From the NCBI GenBank assembly GCA_023078685.1, contig JALGAS010000001.1, positions 6,572,001 to 6,636,000 of the forward strand: DNA of 64,000 nt, written 5' to 3'. The notes below the pieces were generated by a model. That model worked only from the letters and a program-made list of their open reading frames with translations. It was not told the DNA's origin and searched no databases. The DNA is from Neopestalotiopsis rosae (taxonomy: Eukaryota; Ascomycota; Sordariomycetes; Amphisphaeriales; Sporocadaceae). The number at the start of each line of letters is the position of its first letter. Position 1 is the first letter of the stretch. The position numbers and the translations under genes were made by a program. Of this stretch, positions 24,391 through 35,502 are shown in pieces.

Positions 24391-26666
24391 TTAGGCAGCT
24401 CCTTTGCCGGGTCCCTTCTTTTTCCGAGTGTCTGTCCAGCCCATGAAGAACGCAGCGACGAAACTTGCAATAGAACAGACCGCGAGCAGAATGAAGACGT
24501 GATCAATACTGTTCGAGTACGACAGGAGCAGACCTTCAAGCTCCGGGCTTCCGTCGGGCAGGAGCGCACGCACTGCCTCGGAATCACTACCAGCTGCAGT
24601 TGCGGCTTCGATGGAGACAGAGGGCGCGTGCTTGGGAAGTTCTACTGCCAGGCTCTGATTGAAAATGGTCGATGCGACGACCAGGAGAATGGACCCAAGC
24701 ATGTTCTGACAAAAGACCTGGAAGGCGATAGCCACAGGAATATGGTATCCCGGCAGGCCTGTCTGGATTGCAATCATTGCCTGTGGCCTGTCAGTTGAAC
24801 GAACCCCACCCTCAGACCGTCTGACGTTAACATACCATTTGCATACCGGCGCCGCGACCAATACCGAGAATGATCTGATATCCAACCCACTGGCCAGTTG
24901 TGGTTGTTGGGGTAAAGGTAGAAACGAGACCATTACCAATTGCACTGAGCGCGCCAGATGCAATTGGCCAAGGCAAGTAGTAGCCCAATTTGGTCACTAA
25001 ATCCACGTTAGAATATGACGGGCTGGAGACCAATTGAAGAAAACATACCTAACCATCCAGAAGAGACAACGAGGGCTAGTTGACTGAAGATGCTAGGCAA
25101 CAGGTACACACCGCTCAGTGCAGGCCCTGCACCTTTGACAGCTTGGAAATAGATGGGAAAGTAATAACTCGCCACTGTGACGGTGCCAAAAAGAAACATG
25201 CCCTGTTTGTGGTTAGAACGAGACTTTGATACAAACGCGGTGGGTAGCGCATAATACCTGGATGGCACTGCTGATGGCAATCTTCTGCTTGATGATCTTT
25301 GAGGGAATCATGGCTTTATCTCCAACTCGGCTCTCTCGAATGACGAATATGATTGCAAGAACTCCAGATCCAAAAAAGAGGCCAACAATTGTCGCACTGC
25401 CCCATTCATACTCATTGCCACCAAGCTGGAGGGCTAGTAGAAACATGATGGATGTAGGCGCCAGCAGAGCAAAGCCAAGAAGATCAAGCTGAGGAATGAC
25501 TTTGCGGATGAGAGCAAAGCTGAACGGTTCCTTCTTGGTAAGGTCAGGAATATCGAGCGCCACAAGGATACATGCAGCTATGGCACCAGCGGGGAGGTTG
25601 ATGTAGAAGCCTAATTCCAGATCAATATGGATCGTAGGTCTCTGTACTGTACATTGACGATACTTACACCATCTCCAGGTTGTATATTGTGTGAAGGCAC
25701 CTCCGAGCAGCGGACCCGAGATTAGTCCAAGTTGTCCAACTATGAAAAGTTGTGAGCGAGATTATCGGTGATCAAGGCTTGGCCGACACTTACTCCCCAT
25801 CATCAAGCTAGTGTGGACTGAAGAGACCTGTCAGCTGAATGTTCTTTGGGTGGATGGTCTGTCTTGAGAAAACTTACAGGCGCGACGCTCCACCGGTACA
25901 GCGCCAGAAACCATGGTCAATGCTCCATTGATCAAGCCTGAGCCGCCGAGCCCAGCCACAACTCGACCAATGATAAACATGATTGATGAAGTCGAGACAC
26001 CGCAGATGAATGATCCTACTTCGAATAGGAAGAGGAAAAGGACGAAAACCCACTATTCCGAATGTTAGTGTTGATCTATTGCCCACAGCTCAAGTTTTGG
26101 AAGTCGTACTTTGGTACTGAAGTGAGTGTAGAATTTTCCCGTCAGAGGCTGCAAGGTTGCACTGTGAGATCATCATGGTCAGTCTTGAGAGGATATGGCA
26201 TGGCCGAGGAAAGAATGTTGGAGTACCTTGCCAATTGATACGCCGCAGCATACCAACCCACATCATCCAAAGAGTGAAAGTCAGATGTGATACGCGGAAT
26301 AGCCTATCCAGCGGCGATAGAAGTCAGCCACGATGTCTCACTTGTCTACCAACTGATTGTCCGATTGCGCCCAATCGCTCGCGGCAACTCGACACTTACA
26401 GTTGCAATGATTGAGACGTCCAATAGCAAGATGAACACAACCATTGTGATGCTGCCCACCACAGCCGCAAGTTTGAATCCAGAAATGTGGTTATCATCAT
26501 CCTCCGGCTTCAGCGAGTGAGGCTCGGTGGGACTAACGGTCGCGCGGGTGTCCTCATTCTTGCTGGTAGAGGCTTCCGCCTTTGGCTCGTCGGACTCGAC
26601 CATGGTTTGGTTTCCTGTCGACATGGTTGAAGGCGCCGGAGTATCGTGCAACTCGTGTTCCATCAT
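24391..26666 (-). CDS. MFS drug efflux transporter, DHA2 (14-TM) type
   Basis: Ten exons on the minus strand: 26666-26400, 26303-26227, 26161-26110, 26052-25878, 25817-25794, 25739-25668, 25610-25258, 25202-25049, 24996-24836, 24780-24391; 574 aa. A hydrophilic N-terminal tail of about 60 residues precedes TM1. Family motifs include AIPRITSDFHSLDDVGWYAA after TM1, FIIGRVVAGLGGSGLINGAL (motif A/B region), LGLISGPLLGGAFTQ (motif C, antiporter signature) and FYINLPAGAIAA. The spacing and size fit DHA2 efflux pumps of the plasma membrane, often found with toxin or drug export. The last exon uses the second of two nearby AGs to hold the frame. Its start faces a DHA1 transporter gene across a shared 1.1 kb promoter region. 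Substrate unknown. Confidence 0.9.
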
Positions 26667-27777
26667 GACTGCCTGGCAGTCTGGCTTGACTGCTGCAGCT
26701 CGTGGGATCTTGTACAGTCGTAATATTCTTCCCAGGCGACCACGGCGACAAATTCCACGATGCTGGCAGAACAGAGAGAGAAAACTTTGCAAAGCGACGG
26801 GGGTATGAGAGAAGTAACCGAGTTCTTGGCCACCACTCGGGCGCAACCACGTTTCCTTCCTTGCTCCGTTGCGCTGCAAGGCAATGCGCAGTAGGGCTGT
26901 TTTTTTGTCCGGCTTCCCGAGGCGAACAGCTTTCGTTTCAATCACGGCCAACTCATCAAGTGCCGGAAGGCCACGACGCAGTGGAGACTTGAGTTGCACT
27001 CATGTCTAAAAATCGCAACGCAAACTGATGCACGGTATGCTTTCAAGTATACGATAAGGCCGGCGGCACTGGCTGCGTACGCGAGTCTGATACCAGCTGC
27101 GTTTTACGGAAAATCTCCACTCTGTGATCGTTATAGGCAGGTTCTCTGATGATTGCTGCATCCTCATTCGCCCCTGGCAACGGCCAGGGTCTCTTGTCTG
27201 CTGCTACCGACCCGATTGGGGGCATGCGGCAGATCGCCCGGGACTCCACTCCACCCATGACCGAACGAACTTCCGAGTCCAATCTCAGATTGAAATTGTG
27301 TGCGCAATCCTGCATTTATAGGATGGTGAGGCGGGACGAGGTGGAATGTCCGTGTGTTTGCAAGCAAATACATGCCTTTCTCTGCTTTGGACCCCACTCC
27401 CACCTCCAAGACCCTTGTTCATGTATTGGAACTGTGCAGTGTGCATAGTATAGGGTGTGTAATGAGTAAAACGCAACGAGTCTGTGTATTGGCCAAAACA
27501 ATACCTCGTCTTATCACTCTCATAGGCCAGTTATTGCCGGGGACATACCATTCTTGGCAACAATATTTCGCGCGCACAGCGATGAAAAGGCCAGTGCTGT
27601 GGTGATAATGCAACCTCATTCATATGGCTGCCAAGATGTTGCAGATTGGTCATCGCTTGCATATTATCAAACCTGCTGAAGAAGCATTAGTATTGTATAT
27701 AGATATTCGAGTCGGTTGCCTTCTTGCTCTCTGACTTTCCATTTGATAATGCAAATTTTTCTAATACATTTTTCACA
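26667..27777. promoter_or_regulatory. Shared divergent promoter region of two MFS genes
   Basis: A 1.1 kb gap separates the start codons of two transporters transcribed away from each other. No gene was found inside. A TATATAG-like element at 27696-27702 lies about 80 nt before the DHA1 start. Co-regulation is an inference. Confidence 0.4.
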
Positions 27778-29635
27778 ATGTCTGGCTGGAAACATGCATT
27801 CAATGTCTCCAAGGAGGACCTCAAGAAGGCCACGCCTCCTGGGACGATCGTAGTCACACCCGGTAGGTACTTCGGCCGATTTACTTTCAGAGCGCTCGCT
27901 TTCGGCGTCTTTGAATTGTGGACAAAGAGTTGCAAGCTAACAGCGAAAAGACGACGTCAGCATCGGAGAAGTTGTCGAAGCCACTGGTAATCTTCATCGA
28001 TTCCCCATTCCATCGGCAGATCCCGCCGACCCGTTGAACTGGCCCAACTGGCGTAAACATGCCTTGCTGGTCGTGGCAGCGATATACTCGTTCGTGGCGA
28101 ATTTCGCCTCGTCGAGCGTTGCTCCTGCGCTGCAGCTGTGGCCCATGTTCTTCCCAATGGACCAGCGTACGTTCGCTGAGTTGACCAGACTGGTCGCTGT
28201 GAGTCTCCTTCCCCAATAGTACTGAAACTGGGACATTTTCTGACCAGAAATACACGATAGGTGAATGTTTTGATGATTGGTGCCGCCAACATCTGGTGGG
28301 TTCCGCTCTCAAACATCCTCGGACGACGACCGGTTCTTCTAGCAGCCATGCTCATCCTGGTACTCACTACTCTTTGGTGTGGTCTGGCAACAAGCTACAA
28401 CTCGCTTCTCGCTGCCCGAGTCCTCCAAGGTATCGGATCTGCTGCCGCTGATACGGTTGCGCCAGCGCTTGTCGGTGATGTCTACTTCATGGATGAGCGT
28501 GGTCGTGCAATGGTAAGTATCCCATGTTGCTCTGTCTAGGAAGAGTCGAAACTGATCATCCCGAATAGGCTGTCTACACCATCTTCCTCGCTACCGGTTC
28601 CATTGTTGGTGGTCTGGCTGGCGCAAACATTGCTGCCAACTTGGGCTGGGCATACATTTTCTGGATTGTCTTGGCCTTGGCTGCAGCTTGTCTCGTCGCG
28701 ACCATCTTCCTCATCCCCGAGACCCTTTATCACAGAAAGACAACCACCCTTACAGCTGCAGATTTGACGCCGCAGGGCTCTTCCAAGGGTGTGACGTTGC
28801 AGGAGGAGAGTGCTTATCCACCCTACACATACGGCAAGTCGCTGGGATTCCGCAAGCCATCCGGTGGCGTTGTCCACCACTTCATCAAGCCCTGGCGATC
28901 CCTTGCGCTGCCTGGAACCTGGGTCGTGACACTCCAATACGGTGGTCTTGTCGGTGGTATTGTTACCATCTCCACGATTGGCCCGCAGTTGGTCGCCATG
29001 CCGCCGTACCTCTGGGGAAACAACGCTGGTTTGATCAATGTCGGCGGTCTGATTGGAACCATCGTCGGTTACATCTACACATATGTTGTATCAGATGCAC
29101 GTCTCAAGAGCTCGGCCAAGCACCACCACTACGTCGAGGCCGAGGCTAGATTGCCCACCATGTTCCCGGCTCTGTTCATTGCGACCGCCGGATTCTTGGT
29201 CTTTGGATTCTGCGCTCAGAACCCGGGCCCCAACGTCTGGGTTGGACTCCAGTTTGGCTACGGCATGATTACTTTCGGACTCATGCAGGCTCCCTCGATC
29301 GGCTTCAACTATGTAAGTGACCACAAGAACCTAGAAATTGAAATGATAGGGTAGACGACTGATTCGAGCAGTTAATTGATGCGTACTCATACTTGGCCGC
29401 CGATTGTTTCGTCATTGCTGCGATTCTGCGTGCCGTTGTCGGTTTCGCCTGGTCCATCTTTGTTGCCGACTGGATTCAAAAGGACGGCGCTGCTGAGCCC
29501 TTCGGCATCTTTGGCATGCTCATGGGAATCTTTTCGCTTCTCGCCGTGCCACTGTGGCTCTGGGGTAAGCGGTTGCGCATCGCTACTGCGAGCACCTTCT
29601 CCAAGGAGCGCGTCTATGAGCAGAGCCACATGTAA
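27778..29635 (+). CDS. MFS transporter, DHA1 (12-TM) type
   Basis: Five exons: join(27778..27862, 27951..28198, 28261..28512, 28569..29312, 29372..29635), 530 aa. The cytoplasmic N-terminus holds the fungal MFS signature DPADPLNWPNWRKH just before TM1. Motif A (NILGRRPVLLAA) lies between TM2 and TM3, followed by LLAARVLQGIGSAAADTVAP. A long central loop contains ETLYHRK and the Gly/Tyr-rich segment before TM7. The length is usual for DHA1 proton antiporters that export small molecules or organic acids. A possible second intron within exon 2 (near 27987) was rejected because the frame reads through with conserved residues. Substrate unknown. Confidence 0.9.
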
Positions 29636-30315
29636 GTTGACTGAGAGTCCGTCGAGGATTCGACTCTCCGAGAAGGTGTAATGGGGCCGAACAAGGATTG
29701 CAAATGCTGTCGAAATGGGTGGTGCTGTTTAGTGGTGATTCGGGGGGAATAGATACCTAGGCGAGCTATGCTTGAATCGCTGTTTTCTTGTCGCTAGTCG
29801 AATACCCAATTCTTTTCACATAAAAACTTGAAGAAAACTATTTCGACCACATAACCAAACTCACTGAGAACTGCACAACGCAATAAATGGTGACATGAAT
29901 CAAATTGAGGAGAATATTGGATTGCTCTCTCGTGGCGTTTGGGAGGCTTTGGGGGGCCAGCACTTGAACTTGGGAGGGGTCTTCGGCTGCTTTAGCGTTG
30001 GCGGGGTCATCGGGGACGCTGTAAGTACCTTACTGAGCTGACCTGCATCTCTGGCCGTGGCACCCCCCAAAGACAAATCACTGTGACAGCACATTCAACA
30101 ATGTGAGAGTAAAAATACAATTTTCTATGATCATTGTGAATGATTGGATGAATACGTAATTACTGATCAGAATCATAAACTTGCGCCGCCCGTCTACCCA
30201 ACAGAACCCAATATATATAATGGTAAATTAGAAGGAATGTATCTAACCTGGAGCCTTGAGGTCCCCTGGCAAGCCACAGGTGCACTAGTAGGTAGCCACT
30301 GGCTGCTAATCAAAT
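29636..30315. other. Convergent intergenic region
   Basis: Between the 3' ends of the DHA1 gene (+) and the glycosyltransferase gene (-). No gene supported. Confidence 0.5.
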
Positions 30316-32133
30316 TTACAGTTGAGTCTTGGCGTACTTGCTCACTTGTCTTTCAAAGATGGCGATCGCATCCAAGTCCTCATTCTCCTGCTGCAATCTC
30401 AATGCCCTGTGCTTGTAGCTCGGGGTCGTGAAGATCTTGTTGCACGCATCGCCAACCTGGGTGCTCGTCGGCCTTTGCACCCTCAGATTGATGGCAAATC
30501 CGGCGTATTCACCCCTGGCGCACACCTCGGCCTTGTCTTCGGTGGTACCAGCCAAGATCATGGGCACTCCGTTGAGCACGCCGTGGCTCAGACCGCCATA
30601 ACCGCCATTGGTCAGGAAGACGTCGGCATACTCTAGTATGGCATCGTATGAGAAATAGTCAATGATGCGCACGTTCTCGGGAACTGTAAAGTCCTCGGAA
30701 GACTCCAGAGTGGCGCCCTTGACTCCCAGGATAGCCACCGTGATCACGTCTGATCGGTGCGCCAAACCCTGAATGGTGGGGAGAATGAGGTCAGCATAGT
30801 CAAGGGCAACGGTACCCTGCGCAACGGCGACCACCTTCTTGCGCTGATCTGCAGGCAGCTCGGCATTGGCCTTGATCTCTGACCACCAAGACGGATACTG
30901 GAAGTTGGAAGGAAGAGGTCTCTTGGGGAGTGCGCCAGAGTAACGGATGGACAAGTGAAGATCTGATCGTGGATACTCAAGACCAGGGACGCACAACTGG
31001 AGAGTCGTATCGTACGACTCCAGCCATGCATTCTGGAAGAAGACTTTCGGCACAGATGTAGCCCCGACACTCTTCAAGGACTCGTGGAACACCTTGTCCG
31101 TACCCCCCATAGGTCCCCTGACGAGCATCTCGTTCATGATCTTGTTTCTGGCACGACCGGACTCGGAAGAATCGGGAGGCAGGCACGGACCAGTGAAGCC
31201 GGTATCGATGCTCAGCAACATGATAGGCACAGTGCTGATGTTGATGGTCTTGGGGAACACATCGTAGCCCTTTGGCAAAGGGGCGCCGTAGATGAACGGC
31301 ATTGGCGCCAACGACATGGTCTCGGTAACGACAACCACATCGCGGGTAGGGTCGCGCTCCCGGACCAACTCGAGCAGTGATCCAAACTCTGCGCTTCTTG
31401 GCAACATGGGCTTGATAAACATGTTTTCCATGTCGGCGCACAAGGTGGGCAGCCCAGGTGGGAGGGTGTGTCTCGACTTCAGATAGTTGAAGTCACAGAA
31501 GGGCGTCTTCGACTCATAAAACTCAGCTCCAGCCTTGAGGATGGCTTCTTTGAACTGAACGGTGGACATGAAGATGACTTCATAACCTCGCTGTGTCATC
31601 TCTGTAGCCAGTCGAAGGAGTGGGCTAGTGTGGCCCATGACTGGGGGTGCTGTGAATGCAAGCAGCGGCTTCTGGTTGCCAGAAGGGCCCGGAGCGCCAT
31701 TGTCGCTGACGATGCTGCTATCGGCTGTGAAGCCGGTGTCGCTTGGGGCACTGCCGTCGACAGTACCGTCGTTCTCGCTAGCTGCACTGCTTTCGATTCC
31801 GGCCTCACTGGCCGTCTTTGTGGTTTCTTCCTCGGCTGCAGGCTCGACGGGCGTTACTGAAGTGATACAAGAATGAGGTGCTTCGACGTGGTCGACTGTG
31901 GCTTCGCTCTCGATAGCAGGATTATCGTCCGTTGCGGGTGCTTTGTCTTCGACCTTCGGCTCTTCTAGGGATGCAGCCTCGGTTCCTGCAGTCTCGATAC
32001 TCTCGTCTGCGGCTTTTTCCTCCACGTCAACGCCTGGAGCAACTGGCTTGATGATTGTCACTGCGTCACTAACTAACTCGCGATTCTCAATCGCTGCAAT
32101 TGCGTCGGCCACAACAGTGTTTTGGTCTGCCAT
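30316..32133 (-). CDS. Family 1 (UDP-sugar) glycosyltransferase with long acidic N-terminal tail
   Basis: Single exon, 605 aa, from ATG 32133 (MADQNTVVAD). Residues 1-153 are low-complexity, rich in Glu, Ala, Ser, Thr and Asp, and probably disordered. The GT-B domain then starts with KPLLAFTAPPVMGHTSPLLR, the N-terminal Rossmann motif. The nucleotide-sugar binding region reads FLTNGGYGGLSHGVLNGVPM followed by ILAGTTEDKAEVCARGEYAG, as in MGT-type glycosyltransferases of bacteria and fungi. It probably transfers glucose or another sugar to a small lipophilic acceptor in the cytosol. No signal peptide or membrane helix. The lack of introns contrasts with most neighbours. The neighbours (P450, two exporters, reductases) fit modification and export of a small molecule, which is an inference. 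Confidence 0.87.
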   Translation of the reverse strand: MADQNTVVADAIAAIENRELVSDAVTIIKPVAPGVDVEEKAADESIETAGTEAASLEEPKVEDKAPATDDNPAIESEATVDHVEAPHSCITSVTPVEPAAEEETTKTASEAGIESSAASENDGTVDGSAPSDTGFTADSSIVSDNGAPGPSGNQKPLLAFTAPPVMGHTSPLLRLATEMTQRGYEVIFMSTVQFKEAILKAGAEFYESKTPFCDFNYLKSRHTLPPGLPTLCADMENMFIKPMLPRSAEFGSLLELVRERDPTRDVVVVTETMSLAPMPFIYGAPLPKGYDVFPKTINISTVPIMLLSIDTGFTGPCLPPDSSESGRARNKIMNEMLVRGPMGGTDKVFHESLKSVGATSVPKVFFQNAWLESYDTTLQLCVPGLEYPRSDLHLSIRYSGALPKRPLPSNFQYPSWWSEIKANAELPADQRKKVVAVAQGTVALDYADLILPTIQGLAHRSDVITVAILGVKGATLESSEDFTVPENVRIIDYFSYDAILEYADVFLTNGGYGGLSHGVLNGVPMILAGTTEDKAEVCARGEYAGFAINLRVQRPTSTQVGDACNKIFTTPSYKHRALRLQQENEDLDAIAIFERQVSKYAKTQL

Positions 32134-33585
32134 GGCTTTCACAGATTCGGGGATCAAATTTGAAACGGAGATATCGTTCAGAATTCAAATCAACTGAGCA
32201 AAAATATGACAATCATACTGCTTTCCCGTCATCGGAGAAACACGATCTCTATTTAGGGCCGCCAACTACCAGAGATATGGAGCCCGATGAAGTCCAAACA
32301 CGTACACGTAAGCGGAGCCGGATTGCTTGAGCAGAGTGGCATGCCGGCATCGATACAGTCAGAGATATCTATTCACCTGCATACAACTACCCAGCTTGGC
32401 AGGAGCGCGCGTCCAGATTTGTACCGGGAAGGCATATTCGCGAGCGTATGGCTATACTCTACGCGCAAATGGCGACAGTATCATTATCGGACCACCCCGA
32501 GCCGTTGATATAGGAACTACGATGTACAAATTTCGACCCGGGGAGTTAGGGCGTGCTGGCTAAGCATTTCGTCTACCGATGTTGCATATATCATCCCCAT
32601 CCACGTGCGTCGTGGGGGTTGTCTACAAGCTAGGGAGTTTGGTGCATTGGCGCCGGTATCGAGGCCTTAGGGTGCGACCAGATGTTTTGTCTCGACACCT
32701 TTGTCACCATTACCAATGATGAGTTGGAAATGCAAGACTACGACGACTTTGCCCACAAAAGCTGCCTCGAAACACCCCGGTATCATGTGCTTATCAGATA
32801 ACAGCCGAGAGAGCTATTCACGTCGCTACTCGGAGCAACGTGCCGACTCGCACAAGCCTACGGTCTCAGTGCAGCATGCAAATGAGACCCCTGGTCGGCA
32901 CTCTTGCAGCCACCCGCCCCACCTAGCCTTATGGCGAGATCTTCGAATGGAGACCGAGCCCCGAGACGCCCGGCTTTTGTTCCTCATTTGAACGTGACTC
33001 GCATTGACCCTGTGGCCACCAGCATCGGGCAGCAGATCCGAGAGTAGAATGTAGCTTTCAGGCTTACGAATCCCCAATGAACATTTACTCTAAACGCTGC
33101 GCGCGATGAACCGCAACACCACCAACCTGCACTGGAGCATTTCTTTTCTCCCCAGTCCGGCATGCAAGAGCTGTGCCCGTTGCGACATCAGAAATTGCGC
33201 AATGTTTCGAGAACAAGAGAATTCCCCGATATTCGGATCCGCCTCCATGTGGAAGTGATTCCATCCGTCTACCTGCTTGCGGCAATCTGTTATCGTCGAT
33301 TGAACGGTGCAGCGCACCCCGACTTCGCGTAACACAATGCGTTCAATAGTTCAGGTGGTGCTTGACGAGATGCGCGAGCTGACGGATTCACTTTCGGTTA
33401 GCTTCATTGAAGTCATTATCGTCCCATGAATTTCAGCCCTGACCAGATATGTCAGCACTTTGCACCAGTCGTGACTACTACCATCTTGTCTTGACTCAAA
33501 CATCATCAATTCCTCTTCGATGTGAACCACTATCATTGAACGTCTATCCAATCGAAGAAGACAACATCTTTCACTATTGAGAACC
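32134..33585. other. Divergent intergenic region
   Basis: 1.45 kb between the starts of the glycosyltransferase (-) and the FMN reductase (+). No supported gene. Confidence 0.5.
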
Positions 33586-34686
33586 ATGGCAGCCAAAGCA
33601 TTCAACGTTCTTGGTCTTTGCAATGGGAGTCTGCACGGAAACTCCGAGATTCTCCTGAAAGCTGCGCTCGATTCCTTGAAGTCGTCAACCGCGCGTCCCA
33701 CGAAGGTGTCATGGGTTCACGTGCCTTCAGTCGAGATTCCCAGGAATCCTAGGCCCTTGAAGACCGCAGCCGATATCTCGCTCGGCAAGGTCACCTCGAT
33801 GAAAGCAGGCGCCTCTGCTGTGGCAAGCGAAGAACCAGCGGATGACAGGCATGCTATTTTGGATGCAATTTTAGACGCCGATGCATTGATCTTTGCGACT
33901 CCCGTCTATTCGCATCAGCCACCGGGGTTCCTCAAAGCCGTAACGGACCGCATCCTGGGGCCTTTCACGGATGCAGCATTCGTACAGCGTGTTTTGGAGC
34001 GCAAAGAGGCGGGCGATCCCAAGTTCAAGGATCAAGTCGCCGATGCGAGGGTGCTCAAGCCGAGAGTCGTGGGGTTTTTGGTCGTGGCCGGATCCAAGTA
34101 TAGTGAGCACTACACCATGGCGCTGCCGACGCTTCATCAATTTGTCTATCCCATCCACGCAAAGGTTGTGGACCAAATCATATTTTCTGGTTTCGCCAGC
34201 CCTGGTTCAGTCATCTTCAAGGATGGCGGCAGCTGTATCGAGCGTGCCAAGCTTCTGGGCAAGAACGTCGCAAGTCAATTAGGAAAGAAGTTTGACGACG
34301 CCACTTATTTGGGCCCAAAGACAAACGGATCTTGTCCCTACTGCCATCTTTCGCAATTTGAATTCGTCGGAGGAAGCACCAACGAGATTTGCTGCGTCAT
34401 TTGCGGCATGAGAGGAACGCTGATGGCCCAGGGCAACACAATCAAGTCCGTGTGGTCGTCGGACGCGAGCCAGAGCTGCATCACCATGGAAGGCAAGTTC
34501 CTGCACGCCGACCACATCCAAGACGCGGGTATGGAGGAAGCGCAGGCTCGGCAGGCTTTTACTCCTCAGAAGCTCGAGGCCGCCAAAGCGGATTTGCTTG
34601 GTCTCGATGTTCCTATGCTGTCAATGCCAAGCACTCAGCGGTCGAAAACTCGGAGCAAGAGCTCCGGCCTCTGCTCTGTGATGTAG
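33586..34686 (+). CDS. Flavodoxin-fold FMN reductase with zinc-ribbon-like insert and CaaX-like C-terminus
   Basis: Single exon, 366 aa. The N-terminal part has the flavodoxin-like fold of NADPH-dependent FMN reductases: phosphate loop NVLGLCNGSLHGNSE, and IFATPVYSHQPPGFLKAVTD at the flavin edge. A CPYC...CVIC pair around residues 246-272 could bind zinc. The last residues are QRSKTRSKSSGLCSVM. CSVM fits a CaaX box (X = Met suggests farnesylation), and the preceding stretch is basic, as in membrane-targeted small GTPases. If prenylated, the enzyme would sit on a membrane. ATG 33586 is the only good start. Likely role: quinone or flavin reduction, or electron supply. No partner is proven. Confidence 0.82.
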   Translation: MAAKAFNVLGLCNGSLHGNSEILLKAALDSLKSSTARPTKVSWVHVPSVEIPRNPRPLKTAADISLGKVTSMKAGASAVASEEPADDRHAILDAILDADALIFATPVYSHQPPGFLKAVTDRILGPFTDAAFVQRVLERKEAGDPKFKDQVADARVLKPRVVGFLVVAGSKYSEHYTMALPTLHQFVYPIHAKVVDQIIFSGFASPGSVIFKDGGSCIERAKLLGKNVASQLGKKFDDATYLGPKTNGSCPYCHLSQFEFVGGSTNEICCVICGMRGTLMAQGNTIKSVWSSDASQSCITMEGKFLHADHIQDAGMEEAQARQAFTPQKLEAAKADLLGLDVPMLSMPSTQRSKTRSKSSGLCSVM

Positions 34687-35502
34687 TTGCGATATTGTAC
34701 ATGAGCCCCATTGTATTCGATGTCGCTTCGAGTTGTTCACTTTAATTCATTTTGATTGGACCGTAAACGCGTCATCTGCTAAGGGGCCATTGATTCGGCA
34801 GAATAGATCGCCAATAACAACGAAATCCAGACGACTTTGTCTTTTAGATTATCATACTCTTGTTTAAGAATAGTCACAATAACGCCGGGCGATTATCACG
34901 AAAATCAGAATAAATAGAAATTGTAGGAAGACATGCCTCAGAACGTAGCCTCGACAATGGGTGCCACCGCCTCCAGGCTTTTTTTCAAGACTCAACCGGT
35001 CCAAGAACGGAAAATTGATTCTGACTGTGTTCCTAAACCATGTTCGAAAGTCTGATGCGGTTATACTATCACCCCGAGCTGCGCGAAGGATCGATTGCAG
35101 TCAACCTGGACATACAGCAAGAGTCTGTCTAAGGTTCCTTCATGCTCGAATAATTCCTATCTCGATCAACTAGTGATGCAAGATGAAGAATGCAACAACA
35201 TTGATGGTACAATCACTCGTGACTGACCTCGGAGCTCTCTTGTAGGAGCTTACGAGTCTCTGGTGGTTTTCAATCTGTAAGCCTAGACGAAGCTCATGAT
35301 ATCTCTTTACTACAACCAGCGTCACAAATGTTGAGGTCGAAGACGTGTTAAGAAAGTATGTTCATCCGAGGACTACCACTACGATGTTGAGAACAGAACA
35401 TCTTCAGTTGCAATTCATGTATTTTCTGTTGGAAGTATCTCGTCGGAACAAAGTGCTAGCTACCTAAGTGGTGACCTCATATGCGATTCGATGATGTGTT
35501 CA
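34687..35502. other. Convergent intergenic region
   Basis: Between the 3' ends of the FMN reductase (+) and the SDR gene (-). No gene supported. Confidence 0.5.

Noticed and set aside
27987..28018. Short intron in the DHA1 transporter (GTAATC...GGCAG)
   Set aside because: The frame reads through with residues typical of MFS N-termini (ATGNLHRFPIPSADPADP), and the intron would be only about 32 nt.
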